DNA of 64,000 nucleotides from Bog-532 sp963828445. Lineage in GTDB: Bacteria > Actinomycetota > Actinomycetes > Streptosporangiales > Streptosporangiaceae. Made by a program: the position numbers and the translations under genes. This document shows positions 9,237 through 16,715 of the stretch, piece by piece. The notes beneath the pieces are model-generated. The model had not been told where the DNA came from and searched no databases. It was given only the letters and a program-made list of their open reading frames with translations. The stretch spans positions 251,599 to 315,598 of the forward strand of contig CAWHFP010000005.1 in assembly GCA_963828445.1 (NCBI GenBank), in the 5' to 3' direction. The stretch's first letter is position 1, and each line of letters opens with the position of its first letter.

Positions 9237-10319
9237 CTAGATAATCTCCAGTCCGTCCGCGTCCGGCAACGCGGGGAACGGACCGGCGGGCAAGGTCTGG
9301 TACCAGTAGGCCACGCTGGCGATGTCGTCCTGCAGGGGCAGGTACCGACGGCCCGACCGCCAGCCCAGGGCCTGCATGGTCACGCGCAGGTCGGAGCCGA
9401 ACCGGATCGGGTCGGTCAGGTGCCAGCGGTACATGCTGAACCGGCTCTGGGTCAGGTTGGGGTCGGACCCGTCCGGGAGGTAGGCCAGCGGCAGGCCCGC
9501 GTACGGGGTGGTGAAGGTTTTGTAGGCGTTGTTGACCCAGAAGTTGTACGAGCCCAGGAAGTAGTCCTCGGTGCCGGTGCTGGCGATGGTCGGCCAGTCG
9601 CGGTCGCCGTCCAGGAAGAACTTCAGCTCGCCCTCGCCCCACCAGCCACCGCTGTTCGAGCCCCAGGCGACCGAGGTGCCGACGTAGTGCCCGCGCCCGC
9701 TGACCTGGTCGAGGATGGTGTGCTCGGTCCCGTAGGCCAGCGGGTTGCTGCGCCGGAACTGGGCGTGGAAGTAGGCGGCGTCGGCCGGGAACTCGGTCAG
9801 CTCGTAGTTGATCTGGTAGTAGATCGTGGCCCTGGCGTCGGAGCGGTTCTCCATCGTCACCCGGGCCCGGCGCCGGAACGGCATCTCCCAGAAGCTGTTC
9901 AGCGCGCTGCCCGGGTTCACGCAGACCGGCAGCGAGGAGATCTGGGCGTGCCCGCTCCAGCCCAGGCCGCCCCAGCCGGAGGCGAAGAAGTCACCGAGCG
10001 GGCATTCGACCGACGGCTGATCCTGGCCGTCCCAGTAGAAGCGCAGGATGAGGCTGCGCCAGGCGGCCCCGGCCGGGGTCAGCCAGAGCTGCCGGATCAC
10101 CCCGGGACCGTCGATGTCGGCCAGGTCGATGGTGGCGCCCGGCTCGAGGTGGACGTAGGGCGAGACCTTCCAGCCCTGGCCCAGGTCGCGGGCGGCCGCG
10201 CTGGCCACGCCCTCGTGGTCCTGGGCGGCGGCCCCCTTGGCCCCGGTGCGGTTCTCCGGCGAGATGGTCCGGGACTGCGCGTCGGTCAGCCGGGACAGCC
10301 CACTGACTCCGAACGTCAT
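9237..10319 (-). CDS. GH172 (DUF2961) family glycoside hydrolase
   Basis: DUF2961 protein, 360 residues, the usual single-domain length. The family signature is visible in the opening LSRLTDAQSRTISPENRTG and in the core IDGPGVIRQLWLT, LRFYWDGQDQPSVECPLGDFF and STGTEDYFLGSYNFW. No signal peptide is seen, so it acts in the cytoplasm. Characterised GH172 members are alpha-D-fructofuranosidases / difructose-dianhydride enzymes and exo-alpha-D-arabinofuranosidases acting on mycobacterial-type D-arabinan. Linkage to a FucI-type isomerase that can use D-arabinose favours the second activity here; this is inference. First gene of the operon, directly behind the second LacI operator. Confidence 0.88.
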   Translation of the reverse strand: MTFGVSGLSRLTDAQSRTISPENRTGAKGAAAQDHEGVASAAARDLGQGWKVSPYVHLEPGATIDLADIDGPGVIRQLWLTPAGAAWRSLILRFYWDGQDQPSVECPLGDFFASGWGGLGWSGHAQISSLPVCVNPGSALNSFWEMPFRRRARVTMENRSDARATIYYQINYELTEFPADAAYFHAQFRRSNPLAYGTEHTILDQVSGRGHYVGTSVAWGSNSGGWWGEGELKFFLDGDRDWPTIASTGTEDYFLGSYNFWVNNAYKTFTTPYAGLPLAYLPDGSDPNLTQSRFSMYRWHLTDPIRFGSDLRVTMQALGWRSGRRYLPLQDDIASVAYWYQTLPAGPFPALPDADGLEII

Positions 10320-10374
10320 CCGACACCAGCCGACATGCGCACCTCAGCCCAAGGTTCAGCCCGGTCCGGGCCTG

Positions 10375-10388
10375 AGTAATCGATTACT
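10375..10388. promoter_or_regulatory. LacI-family operator AGTAATCGATTACT (copy 2)
   Basis: Identical to the 14-mer at 362-375. Read on the minus strand it begins 2 bp after a predicted -10 box, exactly the geometry of copy 1, and 56 nt upstream of the GH172 ATG. Confidence 0.78.
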
Positions 10389-10390
10389 GC

Positions 10391-10419
10391 ATCGTAGCTA
10401 CGGGGCATCGGGACGTCAA
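10391..10419 (-). promoter_or_regulatory. Predicted promoter of the GH172-lacI-isomerase operon
   Basis: On the minus strand TTGACG (10419-10414), 17-bp spacer, TACGAT (10396-10391), then GC and the operator. Spacer length and promoter-operator distance match those of the ABC operon promoter exactly. Confidence 0.62.
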
Positions 10420-10435
10420 TAATCCAGCCCCGGAG

Positions 10436-10486
10436 ACGGCCGCGGGCCCGCCACCACGTGGAACGCGGCGGCGGGCCCGGCGGCCG
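10436..10486 (-). terminator. GC-rich hairpin terminator of the MFS gene
   Basis: Arms ACGGCCGCGGGCCCGCC (10436-10452) and its near-complement ending at 10486 pair with one bulged G. It stands about 20 nt after the MFS stop on the minus strand and isolates that gene from the GH172 promoter. Confidence 0.6.
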
Positions 10487-10508
10487 TCGGGTCGTCAGCG
10501 GCGGGACA

Positions 10509-12032
10509 TTAGCCGGTCTCGCCGCGCAGTGGCGGCGGGCTCTTGGTGGCATCACCGACCGAGGTGGCCGCCTTTTTGACCAGGCCGAGCGGGCTGGCCA
10601 CGTCCTCCAGCGATTTACCCTCGGCGTTCACGCCGAGGAAGATCTCGACCAGACCGCCCAGGATCATCGCGCCCGCACCGAGCATGTAGCCGAAGAACAG
10701 GCTGTTCCGGTCCTGGCCGGTGCCGATCAGGTGGCCGTACAGGTGCGTGCCGAGGAACCCGAAGCACTGCGCGATGGCGAAGAACACCGCGATGGCCTGG
10801 GCCCGGACCTCGAGCGGGAACACCTCGCTGGCGGTCAGGTAACCGGCGCTGGCCCCGGCCGAGGCGAAGAAGAAGATCACCGCCCAGGCGATGGTCTGCG
10901 TGGTGGCGTTCAGCGCGCCGTTCTTGAACAGGATCGCGGAGATGACCAGCAGGAGCCCGGAGATGATGTAGGTGCCCGCGATCATCTTCTTGCGGCCCAG
11001 GGTGTCGAACAGCCGGCCGATGGTGAGCGGCCCGAGCAGGTTGCCGGCGGCGAAGGCCAGGAAGTAGTACGGGGTGCTGCTGGCCGGGACGTGGAAGAAG
11101 AACTTCAGCACCAGGCCGTAGGTGAAGAAGATCGCGTTGTACAGGAACGACTGCGTGATCATCAGCGCCGCGACCAGGGTCGACCGGCCCGGATAGTGCG
11201 AGAACAGCACCCGGAGCAGGGCCAGGTAGCCGATCTTCTCGGCCGGCTGGACCTCGATGGCCTGGTCGTCGGGCACCGGCCCGATCGGGCCCTTGGTCGC
11301 CTCCACGTCGTGTTCGATCTCGGCGATGCTGGCCTCGGCCGCCTCCTCGCGGCCGTGCATGATCTGCCAGCGCGGGCTCTCCGGCAGGCTGCGCCGGACG
11401 TAGATGATGACCAGCCCCAGCACCGGCCCGACCAGGAAGGCGGTCCGCCAGCCCCAGTCGACCGGCAGGTGGTTCAGGAACACCAGGGTGGCGATGGTGC
11501 CGATGATCGAGCCGGCCCAGTAGGTGCCGTTGACCGCGATGTCGATCCGGCCTCTGTACCTGGCGGGGATCATCTCGTCGATGGCCGAGTTGATCGCCGC
11601 GTACTCACCGCCGATGCCGCTGCCGGCCAGGACCCGGGTCGCGTACAGGAAGATCACCCAGCCGCCGCCCACCTGGGTGGCGGCGCTCAGGCCGCTGCCG
11701 ATCAGGTACACGCCGAGGGTGACCATGAACAGGTTCTTGCGGCCCAGCTTGTCCGACAGCCGCCCGAACACCAGCGCGCCGATGACCTCACCGATGAGGT
11801 ACCAGGTCGCGATGTCGGCGGCCCGGCCAGCCGACAGGCCCAGGGTGTTCTTGTCGGTCAGATCGGCGCTCAGGTTGGCCGCGATCGTGATTTCCAGGCC
11901 GTCCAGGACCCAGGCCACGCCCAGAGCCATGACCATCTTGGTGTGGAACCGCGACCAGGGCAGCCGGTCGATGCGGGCCGGAATCACGCTGCGGATGCTT
12001 CGACCCTCAGCGGTGCCGGACGCTGACGTCAT
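10509..12032 (-). CDS. MFS transporter, sugar/metabolite:H+ symporter type
   Basis: Twelve-helix major facilitator protein of 507 residues. The conserved loop 2-3 motif appears as GRLSDKLGRKNLF and its C-terminal-half counterpart as GRLFDTLGRKKMI; an Arg-rich loop after helix 6 reads RRSLPESPRWQ, as in the metabolite:H+ symporter and sugar-porter groups. Helix 1 begins MVMALGVAWVLDGLEITIAANLS. Substrate cannot be told from sequence; organic acids, aromatic acids or sugars are all known for this branch. Transcribed alone, divergent from the MarR/ABC operon across a 138-nt region holding two palindromes. Confidence 0.88.
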   Translation of the reverse strand: MTSASGTAEGRSIRSVIPARIDRLPWSRFHTKMVMALGVAWVLDGLEITIAANLSADLTDKNTLGLSAGRAADIATWYLIGEVIGALVFGRLSDKLGRKNLFMVTLGVYLIGSGLSAATQVGGGWVIFLYATRVLAGSGIGGEYAAINSAIDEMIPARYRGRIDIAVNGTYWAGSIIGTIATLVFLNHLPVDWGWRTAFLVGPVLGLVIIYVRRSLPESPRWQIMHGREEAAEASIAEIEHDVEATKGPIGPVPDDQAIEVQPAEKIGYLALLRVLFSHYPGRSTLVAALMITQSFLYNAIFFTYGLVLKFFFHVPASSTPYYFLAFAAGNLLGPLTIGRLFDTLGRKKMIAGTYIISGLLLVISAILFKNGALNATTQTIAWAVIFFFASAGASAGYLTASEVFPLEVRAQAIAVFFAIAQCFGFLGTHLYGHLIGTGQDRNSLFFGYMLGAGAMILGGLVEIFLGVNAEGKSLEDVASPLGLVKKAATSVGDATKSPPPLRGETG

Positions 12033-12097
12033 CGTCCACCTCCGTCTAGGCGTTTTACTGCGCGGCTATTTACCCGAGTTGATGGACTCCACACCGG

Positions 12098-12119
12098 CGT
12101 TCCGACCTGGATCGGAACG
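12098..12119. promoter_or_regulatory. Inverted repeat CGTTCCGA-N6-TCGGAACG
   Basis: Perfect 8-bp arms (12098-12105, 12112-12119) between the divergent MFS and marR genes, followed by five T on the plus strand and by a second palindrome TTTCCGG-CC-CCGGAAA at 12122-12137. The spacing suits a dimeric MarR-type operator. The T-run makes a terminator an alternative, but its place between divergent starts argues for an operator. Confidence 0.5.
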
Positions 12120-12157
12120 TTTTTCCGGCCCCGGAAACCGTTGTCGTCGACGCACGA

Positions 12158-12163
12158 TATAGT
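12158..12163 (+). promoter_or_regulatory. -10 box for a leaderless marR start
   Basis: TATAGT, with TTGTCG 11 nt upstream as a weak, closely spaced -35. Seven nt separate it from the GTG at 12171, and no ribosome-binding site is visible, so the transcript probably starts at the GTG. Confidence 0.45.
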
Positions 12164-12170
12164 TAGCTCT

Positions 12171-12713
12171 GTGAAAGATGTAGATGGCGGAGCGCGCGGG
12201 ACGGGCTACGCAGCGCTGGCGAGTGCGGGCCCGGCGAAGGCGACGCCGGCGGGGACGACGCTGGCGGAGCGGCCGGCCGCGCAGTTGGCGGCCCAGTTGC
12301 TGACCGCGGTCAGCGCGGTGCGGCGGACCACCCGGCGGGCGGCCCGGAACGCCTCCCCCACCGAGCCGCTGCCCCCGGCCCGGTCCGAGCTGCTGCGGCT
12401 GGCCGCCCGCCAGCCCGGCATCACGGTGGCCGAGGCCGCCCGTGAGCTGCGGCTGGCCCCCAACACGGTGAGCACGATGGTCGGCCGGCTCACCGACCAG
12501 GGCCTGCTCACCCGCGGCCGGTCCAGTAGCGACGGCCGGACCGTCCGGCTGAACGTCACCGCCGCCGCCCGGCAGCGGCTGGCCCGGTGGAAGGACCTGC
12601 GCGCCGAACTGGCCGGCCAGGCCCTGACCCAGCTCCCGGCCGGGGACCGGGACGCGATCGCCGCCGCCGTTCCGGCCCTGACCCGGCTGGCCGAGCAGAT
12701 GGAAAGCGTGTGA
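12171..12713 (+). CDS. MarR-family transcriptional regulator
   Basis: Winged-helix regulator of 180 residues. The DNA-binding part runs from about residue 75: ELLRLAARQPGITVAEAARELRLAPNTVSTMVGRLTDQGLLTRGRSSSDGR, with a wing rich in Ser/Asp/Gly. GTG 12171 is preferred to a TTG at 12141 because it fits a leaderless start behind TATAGT. The stop overlaps the GTG of the ABC ATPase (GTGTGA), so the three genes form one operon; the regulator probably controls the exporter in response to its substrate. Confidence 0.88.
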   Translation: MKDVDGGARGTGYAALASAGPAKATPAGTTLAERPAAQLAAQLLTAVSAVRRTTRRAARNASPTEPLPPARSELLRLAARQPGITVAEAARELRLAPNTVSTMVGRLTDQGLLTRGRSSSDGRTVRLNVTAAARQRLARWKDLRAELAGQALTQLPAGDRDAIAAAVPALTRLAEQMESV

Positions 12714-13546
12714 CCGGCCCCGCCCCCGGCCCCGGCCGCCTGCCCGCGGTGGAGTGCGACCAGATCACCTACACGTTCGGCTCCCACACCGCCGTGGACC
12801 AGCTGGACCTGGGGATCGAGCCGGGCGAGACGTTCGGGTTGCTCGGACCCAACGGGGCCGGCAAGACCACCACCATCCGGATGCTGGTCACGCTGCTCAA
12901 GCCGATGTCCGGCCGGGTCAGCGTGTTCGGCATCAACGCCGCGGCCCAGCCCATGCTGGTCCGGCGGCTGATCGGCTACGTGCCGCAGTTGCTGTCGGCC
13001 GACGGCACCCTGACCGGCCGGGAGAACGTCGAGCTGTTCGCCCGGCTGTTCGACGTGCCCCGCAAGCAGCGAGGCGACCGGGTGGCCAGCGCCCTGGCCG
13101 CCATGGGCCTGACCGACGCGGCCGGCCGCCGGGCCCGCACCTACTCGGGGGGCATGATCCGCCGCCTCGAACTGGCCCAGGCCCTGGTCAACGCGCCGCG
13201 CCTGCTGGTGCTGGACGAGCCGACGGTCGGCCTGGACCCGATCGCCCGCACCGACGTGTGGGACTACATCACCAAGCTGCGCGACGAGCACAACATGACC
13301 GTGCTGATGACCACGCACTACATGGACGAGGCCGACATCTACTGCGACCGGATCGCGCTCATGCACCTGGGCCACATCCGGGCCACCGGGACCCCGGACG
13401 AGCTCAAGGCCGCCCTGGGCGACGACGTGACCCTGGACGAGGTGTTCCGGCACTACACCGGCGGCACGCTGGACGACGGCGAGCCGGAGAAGGGAGGGAT
13501 CCGCAGTGTCCGTAACACCCGCCGAACCGCGCGCCGCCTCGGTTGA
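12710..13546 (+). CDS. ABC exporter ATP-binding protein, DrrA type
   Basis: ATPase subunit of an ABC-2 drug/lipid exporter, 278 residues. Walker A is GPNGAGKTT, the Q-loop is in GYVPQLLS, the signature motif is degenerate (TYSGGMIRRLELAQAL), Walker B is LLVLDEPTVGLDP, and the switch His follows in TTHYMDEAD. GTG 12710 overlaps the marR stop. The next gene starts inside its 3' end. Confidence 0.95.
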   Translation: MTGPAPGPGRLPAVECDQITYTFGSHTAVDQLDLGIEPGETFGLLGPNGAGKTTTIRMLVTLLKPMSGRVSVFGINAAAQPMLVRRLIGYVPQLLSADGTLTGRENVELFARLFDVPRKQRGDRVASALAAMGLTDAAGRRARTYSGGMIRRLELAQALVNAPRLLVLDEPTVGLDPIARTDVWDYITKLRDEHNMTVLMTTHYMDEADIYCDRIALMHLGHIRATGTPDELKAALGDDVTLDEVFRHYTGGTLDDGEPEKGGIRSVRNTRRTARRLG

Positions 13547-14345
13547 GCTGACCGTGCCCAGCGGCCTGGGGTTCGAGATCAAGAGCCTGTTCAGCCGGAT
13601 CGTCACGCTGTGCTGGGTCGAGCTGTGCAAGATCAGGCACGACCGCTCTGAGCTGTACACCCGGGCCATCCAGCCCGCGCTCTGGCTGCTGATCTACGGC
13701 GAGACGTTCACCCACATCCACGCCATCCCCACCCCGCAGGGCGTCTCCTACCTGGCCTACCTGGCCCCCGGCATCATCGGCCAGTCCGCGCTGTTCGTGG
13801 CCATCTTCTACGGCATCCAGATCATCTGGGAGCGGGACGCCGGGGTGCTGACCAAGCTGATGGTGACCCCCACGCCCCGGTCCGCGCTGATCACCGGCAA
13901 GGCGTTCGCGGCCGGCGTTCGGTCGGTGATCCAGGCCGCCGTGGTGGTGGTGCTGTCCGCCATCCTCGGGGTCGCGCTGACCGGCAACCCGCTCAAGCTG
14001 CTGGGCACCGCGGTCGTGGTCGTGCTCGGGTCGGCCTTCTTCTCCTGCCTGTCCATGACCATCGCCGGGCTGGCGCTGCAACGCGACCGGCTGATGGGCA
14101 TCGGCCAGGCCATCACCATGCCGCTGTTCTTCAGCTCCAGCGCGCTCTACCCGGTGCAGGTGATGCCCGGCTGGCTGCAGGCCATCACCCGCTTCAACCC
14201 GCTGTCCTACGAGGTCGACGCGCTGCGCGGGCTGCTGATCGGCATCCCCACCAACCTCGGCCTGGACTTCGGCGTCCTGATCGGCGTGACCGTGGCCGGC
14301 ATCATCGCCGCCGCCGCCCTCCTCCCCCGCCTGGCCAAGGGCTAA
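13506..14345 (+). CDS. ABC-2 type exporter permease, DrrB type
   Basis: Membrane subunit of 279 residues with about six helices and the ABC-2 signature near the end (QAITRFNPLSYEVDALRGLLIG). The GTG start overlaps the ATPase gene by 41 nt, behind GGAGGG. With the ATPase it would form a DrrAB-like exporter for a hydrophobic compound or antibiotic. Its stop overlaps by 4 nt the stop of the convergent gene. Confidence 0.93.
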   Translation: MSVTPAEPRAASVELTVPSGLGFEIKSLFSRIVTLCWVELCKIRHDRSELYTRAIQPALWLLIYGETFTHIHAIPTPQGVSYLAYLAPGIIGQSALFVAIFYGIQIIWERDAGVLTKLMVTPTPRSALITGKAFAAGVRSVIQAAVVVVLSAILGVALTGNPLKLLGTAVVVVLGSAFFSCLSMTIAGLALQRDRLMGIGQAITMPLFFSSSALYPVQVMPGWLQAITRFNPLSYEVDALRGLLIGIPTNLGLDFGVLIGVTVAGIIAAAALLPRLAKG

Positions 14346-15805
14346 CTGGCCAGGAAGGACTCCCAGGAGAGCGGGAGCGGGACGGCAGCCTGACCTGATC
14401 GGCCTTCGGCCCGGACCTCGATCCAGGCGTCGGCCAGGCTCAGCGGCGGCAGCACTTCCAGACACAAGGCGACCTCGTCGTCGGCTCCCGCCTGGCCGCT
14501 GACGCGGGTGACGTGCCAGCGGCCATTGCCGTCCAATATCCATATCGAAGGCCACGTGTACAGGTCCGGGTCCAGCTGGATCCGGCCGGCGGCCGGCCCC
14601 GTGCCGTACAGGTGCAGGAAGGTGCCGCCCGCGCAGTTGTGCAGTCCGAGCAGGGTCAGCCGCAGCCCGTCCAGCTCGGGCAGGGCGGCCGTGGCGACGG
14701 CACAGCCATCGGGCACCCGGGCCGACCCGGATTGCTGGTACTGGGTGAGGACGCTGAGCCAGCGGCCGGGCAGATCCCGGGCGGGCGTGGCGGCTTGGGC
14801 GTGGGCGGCGGCTCGGGTGGTGATGCCGTGGCCGTCGACGCCGAGGCGGGCGCACAGCGCGGCCAGCTGGCCGGGGAGCGGACTGGCGGCCGGGAGGGCG
14901 CCGGCTTCGGTCAGCGCGGTGACGATGTCGCCGAGCCCGCTGGCGATGATGCCCAGGTCGGGCGGCCTGACGTGGGGCCCGTGCAGCCAGGGATCGCGCG
15001 GCTGGGCTGGTACCGCGGCCAGCAGCCGGGCCGCGATCGTGGCGAGCAGGTGCTCACCGGGGCTGTTCGTGGCCGGGCTGACCGTCACGTGGGAGCCATC
15101 GGGCCGAGTTTCGTTTCTCGCGGCCGTCAGCAGGATGCGGACGCCAGCCGACCCAGCTGGGCCGGACGCCAGGTCCAGCCAGCGTGGATCGTGGCTGGGC
15201 CCGGAGCGGACCATGAGCGTCCAGCCCTGGACGGGACTGCCGATGCCGCGGATGCTGACCGGATAGGTCCGGCCCCGGTCGTCGGTGGCGGTCAGCGAGT
15301 CGAACAGCCGAGGCCCACCCGGCTCCCAGCCGCCGGACGCCGAGCGGGTCCGCGCGACCACGTTGAACTGCGGCCCGGTCACGACCCGCGCGTAGGACAG
15401 CAGATAGAGCTGGGCCGGGCCGTCGACGCCTTCGAGCTGGATGATCCGCCCGAGCGGAACCGGCCTGATCACCGGCCCGGGGCCCGGATGGCGCGCCAGC
15501 ACGACCCGGCGCGCCGCCATCCGGCCCGCCACCGTGTCCCGGACCATGAGCTCGCTCAGCACCCTGGCCGCCCCACCCGGCCTTCGGCCGCCGCGAGCCA
15601 GCTCGAAGGCGTCCAGAATCCGATCCGCGGTGCCCGGATCCAGGGCCCCGACGATGACCAGCGCCTGAGCGACCCGGCGCACCCGCCCGTCATCCGCGCC
15701 GGTCAGCAGTTCCGTCTCAGCCAGCCGCCGCAGCCACCTCTCCGCCCCTTCGCGGTCCACCTCATCAGTGTCCCTCGCGCCCGCGTATTCAGGCGATTCG
15801 CGCAT
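14342..15805 (-). CDS. Conserved hypothetical protein, 487 residues
   Basis: I do not recognise a domain. Visible parts: an acidic/basic N-terminal segment (EREGAERWLRRLAETELLTGADDGRVRRVAQALVIVGALDPGTADRILDAFELA) that looks like a small helical domain, a middle part with WVxLDLASGPAG-like and DDRGRTYPVSIRG beta-strand patterns, and a C-terminal region with DLYTWPSIWILDGNGRWHVT. No signal peptide or membrane segment is seen. Length, codon use and GC3 are those of a real gene. The predicted start is buried in a hairpin (15791-15843). Confidence 0.7.
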   Translation of the reverse strand: MRESPEYAGARDTDEVDREGAERWLRRLAETELLTGADDGRVRRVAQALVIVGALDPGTADRILDAFELARGGRRPGGAARVLSELMVRDTVAGRMAARRVVLARHPGPGPVIRPVPLGRIIQLEGVDGPAQLYLLSYARVVTGPQFNVVARTRSASGGWEPGGPRLFDSLTATDDRGRTYPVSIRGIGSPVQGWTLMVRSGPSHDPRWLDLASGPAGSAGVRILLTAARNETRPDGSHVTVSPATNSPGEHLLATIAARLLAAVPAQPRDPWLHGPHVRPPDLGIIASGLGDIVTALTEAGALPAASPLPGQLAALCARLGVDGHGITTRAAAHAQAATPARDLPGRWLSVLTQYQQSGSARVPDGCAVATAALPELDGLRLTLLGLHNCAGGTFLHLYGTGPAAGRIQLDPDLYTWPSIWILDGNGRWHVTRVSGQAGADDEVALCLEVLPPLSLADAWIEVRAEGRSGQAAVPLPLSWESFLAS

Positions 15806-15843
15806 TCACCCCGATTCTTTTGGGGGCAAATGCGCAATCGCCT
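15791..15843 (-). promoter_or_regulatory. Two-tier hairpin covering RBS and start of the 14342-15805 gene
   Basis: Outer arms AGGCGATTCGCGCATT (15791-15806) and AATGCGCAATCGCCT (15829-15843) pair over 15 bp with one bulge; the inner arms CCCC (15809-15812) and GGGG pair as well. In the minus-strand mRNA the GGGG ribosome-binding site and the AUG both lie in the stem, so translation could be shut unless the structure opens. An operator is the alternative. Confidence 0.5.
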
Positions 15844-15945
15844 TGTTTGGGTCTGTGACGGGCGAGATAGATGGGGCCGCCGGGGCTGGGCCGCCGAATG
15901 CGAGTCGATCCAGGAAGCCAGGGCACGGGACCTGGGACCTAGGGG

Positions 15946-16020
15946 CCAGCGGGGCCCGGGGCCTAGGTGCCAGCGGGGCCCGGGGCCTGGGGGCCAGCGG
16001 GGCCCGGGGTCAAGCACCAG
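15946..16020. repeat. 24-bp GC-rich tandem repeat, three copies plus a partial
   Basis: CCAGCGGGGCCCGGGG starts at 15946, 15970 and 15994, exactly 24 bp apart, with a degenerate fourth copy near 16018. The surrounding 15840-16100 is made of similar GGGGCC/CCAGC pieces. No convincing gene lies here. Confidence 0.8.
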
Positions 16021-16099
16021 TGGGGCGGGATGGCCCGCCGGGGCCCGGGGCCAGGGCACCAGCGGGGCGGGACGGCCAGCAACGCGGCTTGGTGTCTGC

Positions 16100-16590
16100 C
16101 CTTGATGCTCACGCGAGTCAAGTGGCCGGAGCCGCTGGAGGCCGGGCTTTAACTGGTGCGTGGTGACCTGGGGCTCAGCGCAGTCAAGGGATGGGCACCC
16201 AGGATGGCGCAGGACCCGAGGGCGTGACCTTCGAGATGAGCAGAGAACGTAGTAGCGGCGGGAAGAAGGCCGACGGCGGGGTGTGCAGCGGGAGCGAAGG
16301 CTCAGCGGCGGCGGGAAGAAGGCCGTCGGCGGGCAGGGGGCGCGGCGGCAGGGCCGCGCGGGGGGTTCGGGGGGTCGTCCCCCCGGTAGATATCGGCCGC
16401 GGAGGATCGGGAAATTGGGCTGAAAGCCCAATGAACAGGGCTGGGCTGCGGCGGCGCCGCCTGCTCGGCCACACGCGGACGGGGGCACCGCGTGGCGAGC
16501 TGGCTTCGCGCGGACGGGGGCACCGCGCGGCGCGGCGCCGCCGCATGGCGTCACAATACAAGGACGGTCATCCGTCATCAAGTCATGACA
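16100..16590. other. Intergenic region without a supported gene
   Basis: About 490 nt with no frame showing actinomycete codon bias. It contains a direct repeat GCGGCGGGAAGAAGGCCG (near 16256 and 16308), a second repeat CGCGGACGGGGGCACCGCG (near 16473 and 16507), and an 8-bp hairpin ATTGGGCT-GAA-AGCCCAAT (16414-16432). The end of the stretch (16540-16600) is AT-richer. Confidence 0.6.
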
Positions 16591-16591
16591 T

Positions 16592-16715
16592 GAGGTGACG
16601 TGTCGCCCGGGCGGGCGGGGGGTTCACGGTGACGCGCCGCCCGGGCAGGGCCGGGGGTTCAGGGTGACGCGCCGGCCAGGGCCGGGTGGGGGGTCAGGGT
16701 GACGGGGCCGGGGGG
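16592..16715. repeat. ~35-bp degenerate tandem repeat behind the PP2C-like gene
   Basis: Units built on GGGTTCAGGGTGACGCGCC start near 16621, 16656 and 16690, with a diverged first unit from 16592. The last unit runs over the stop codon and the Pro/Ala-rich C-terminal codons of the 16694-17914 gene. Confidence 0.65.

Noticed and set aside
16414..16432. Hairpin ATTGGGCT-GAA-AGCCCAAT as terminator or small RNA
   Set aside because: The stem is perfect but isolated, with no T-run and no neighbouring gene end within 250 nt.
15946..16715. CRISPR-like arrangement of repeats
   Set aside because: Units are contiguous or overlapping with no unique spacers and no cas genes are near.
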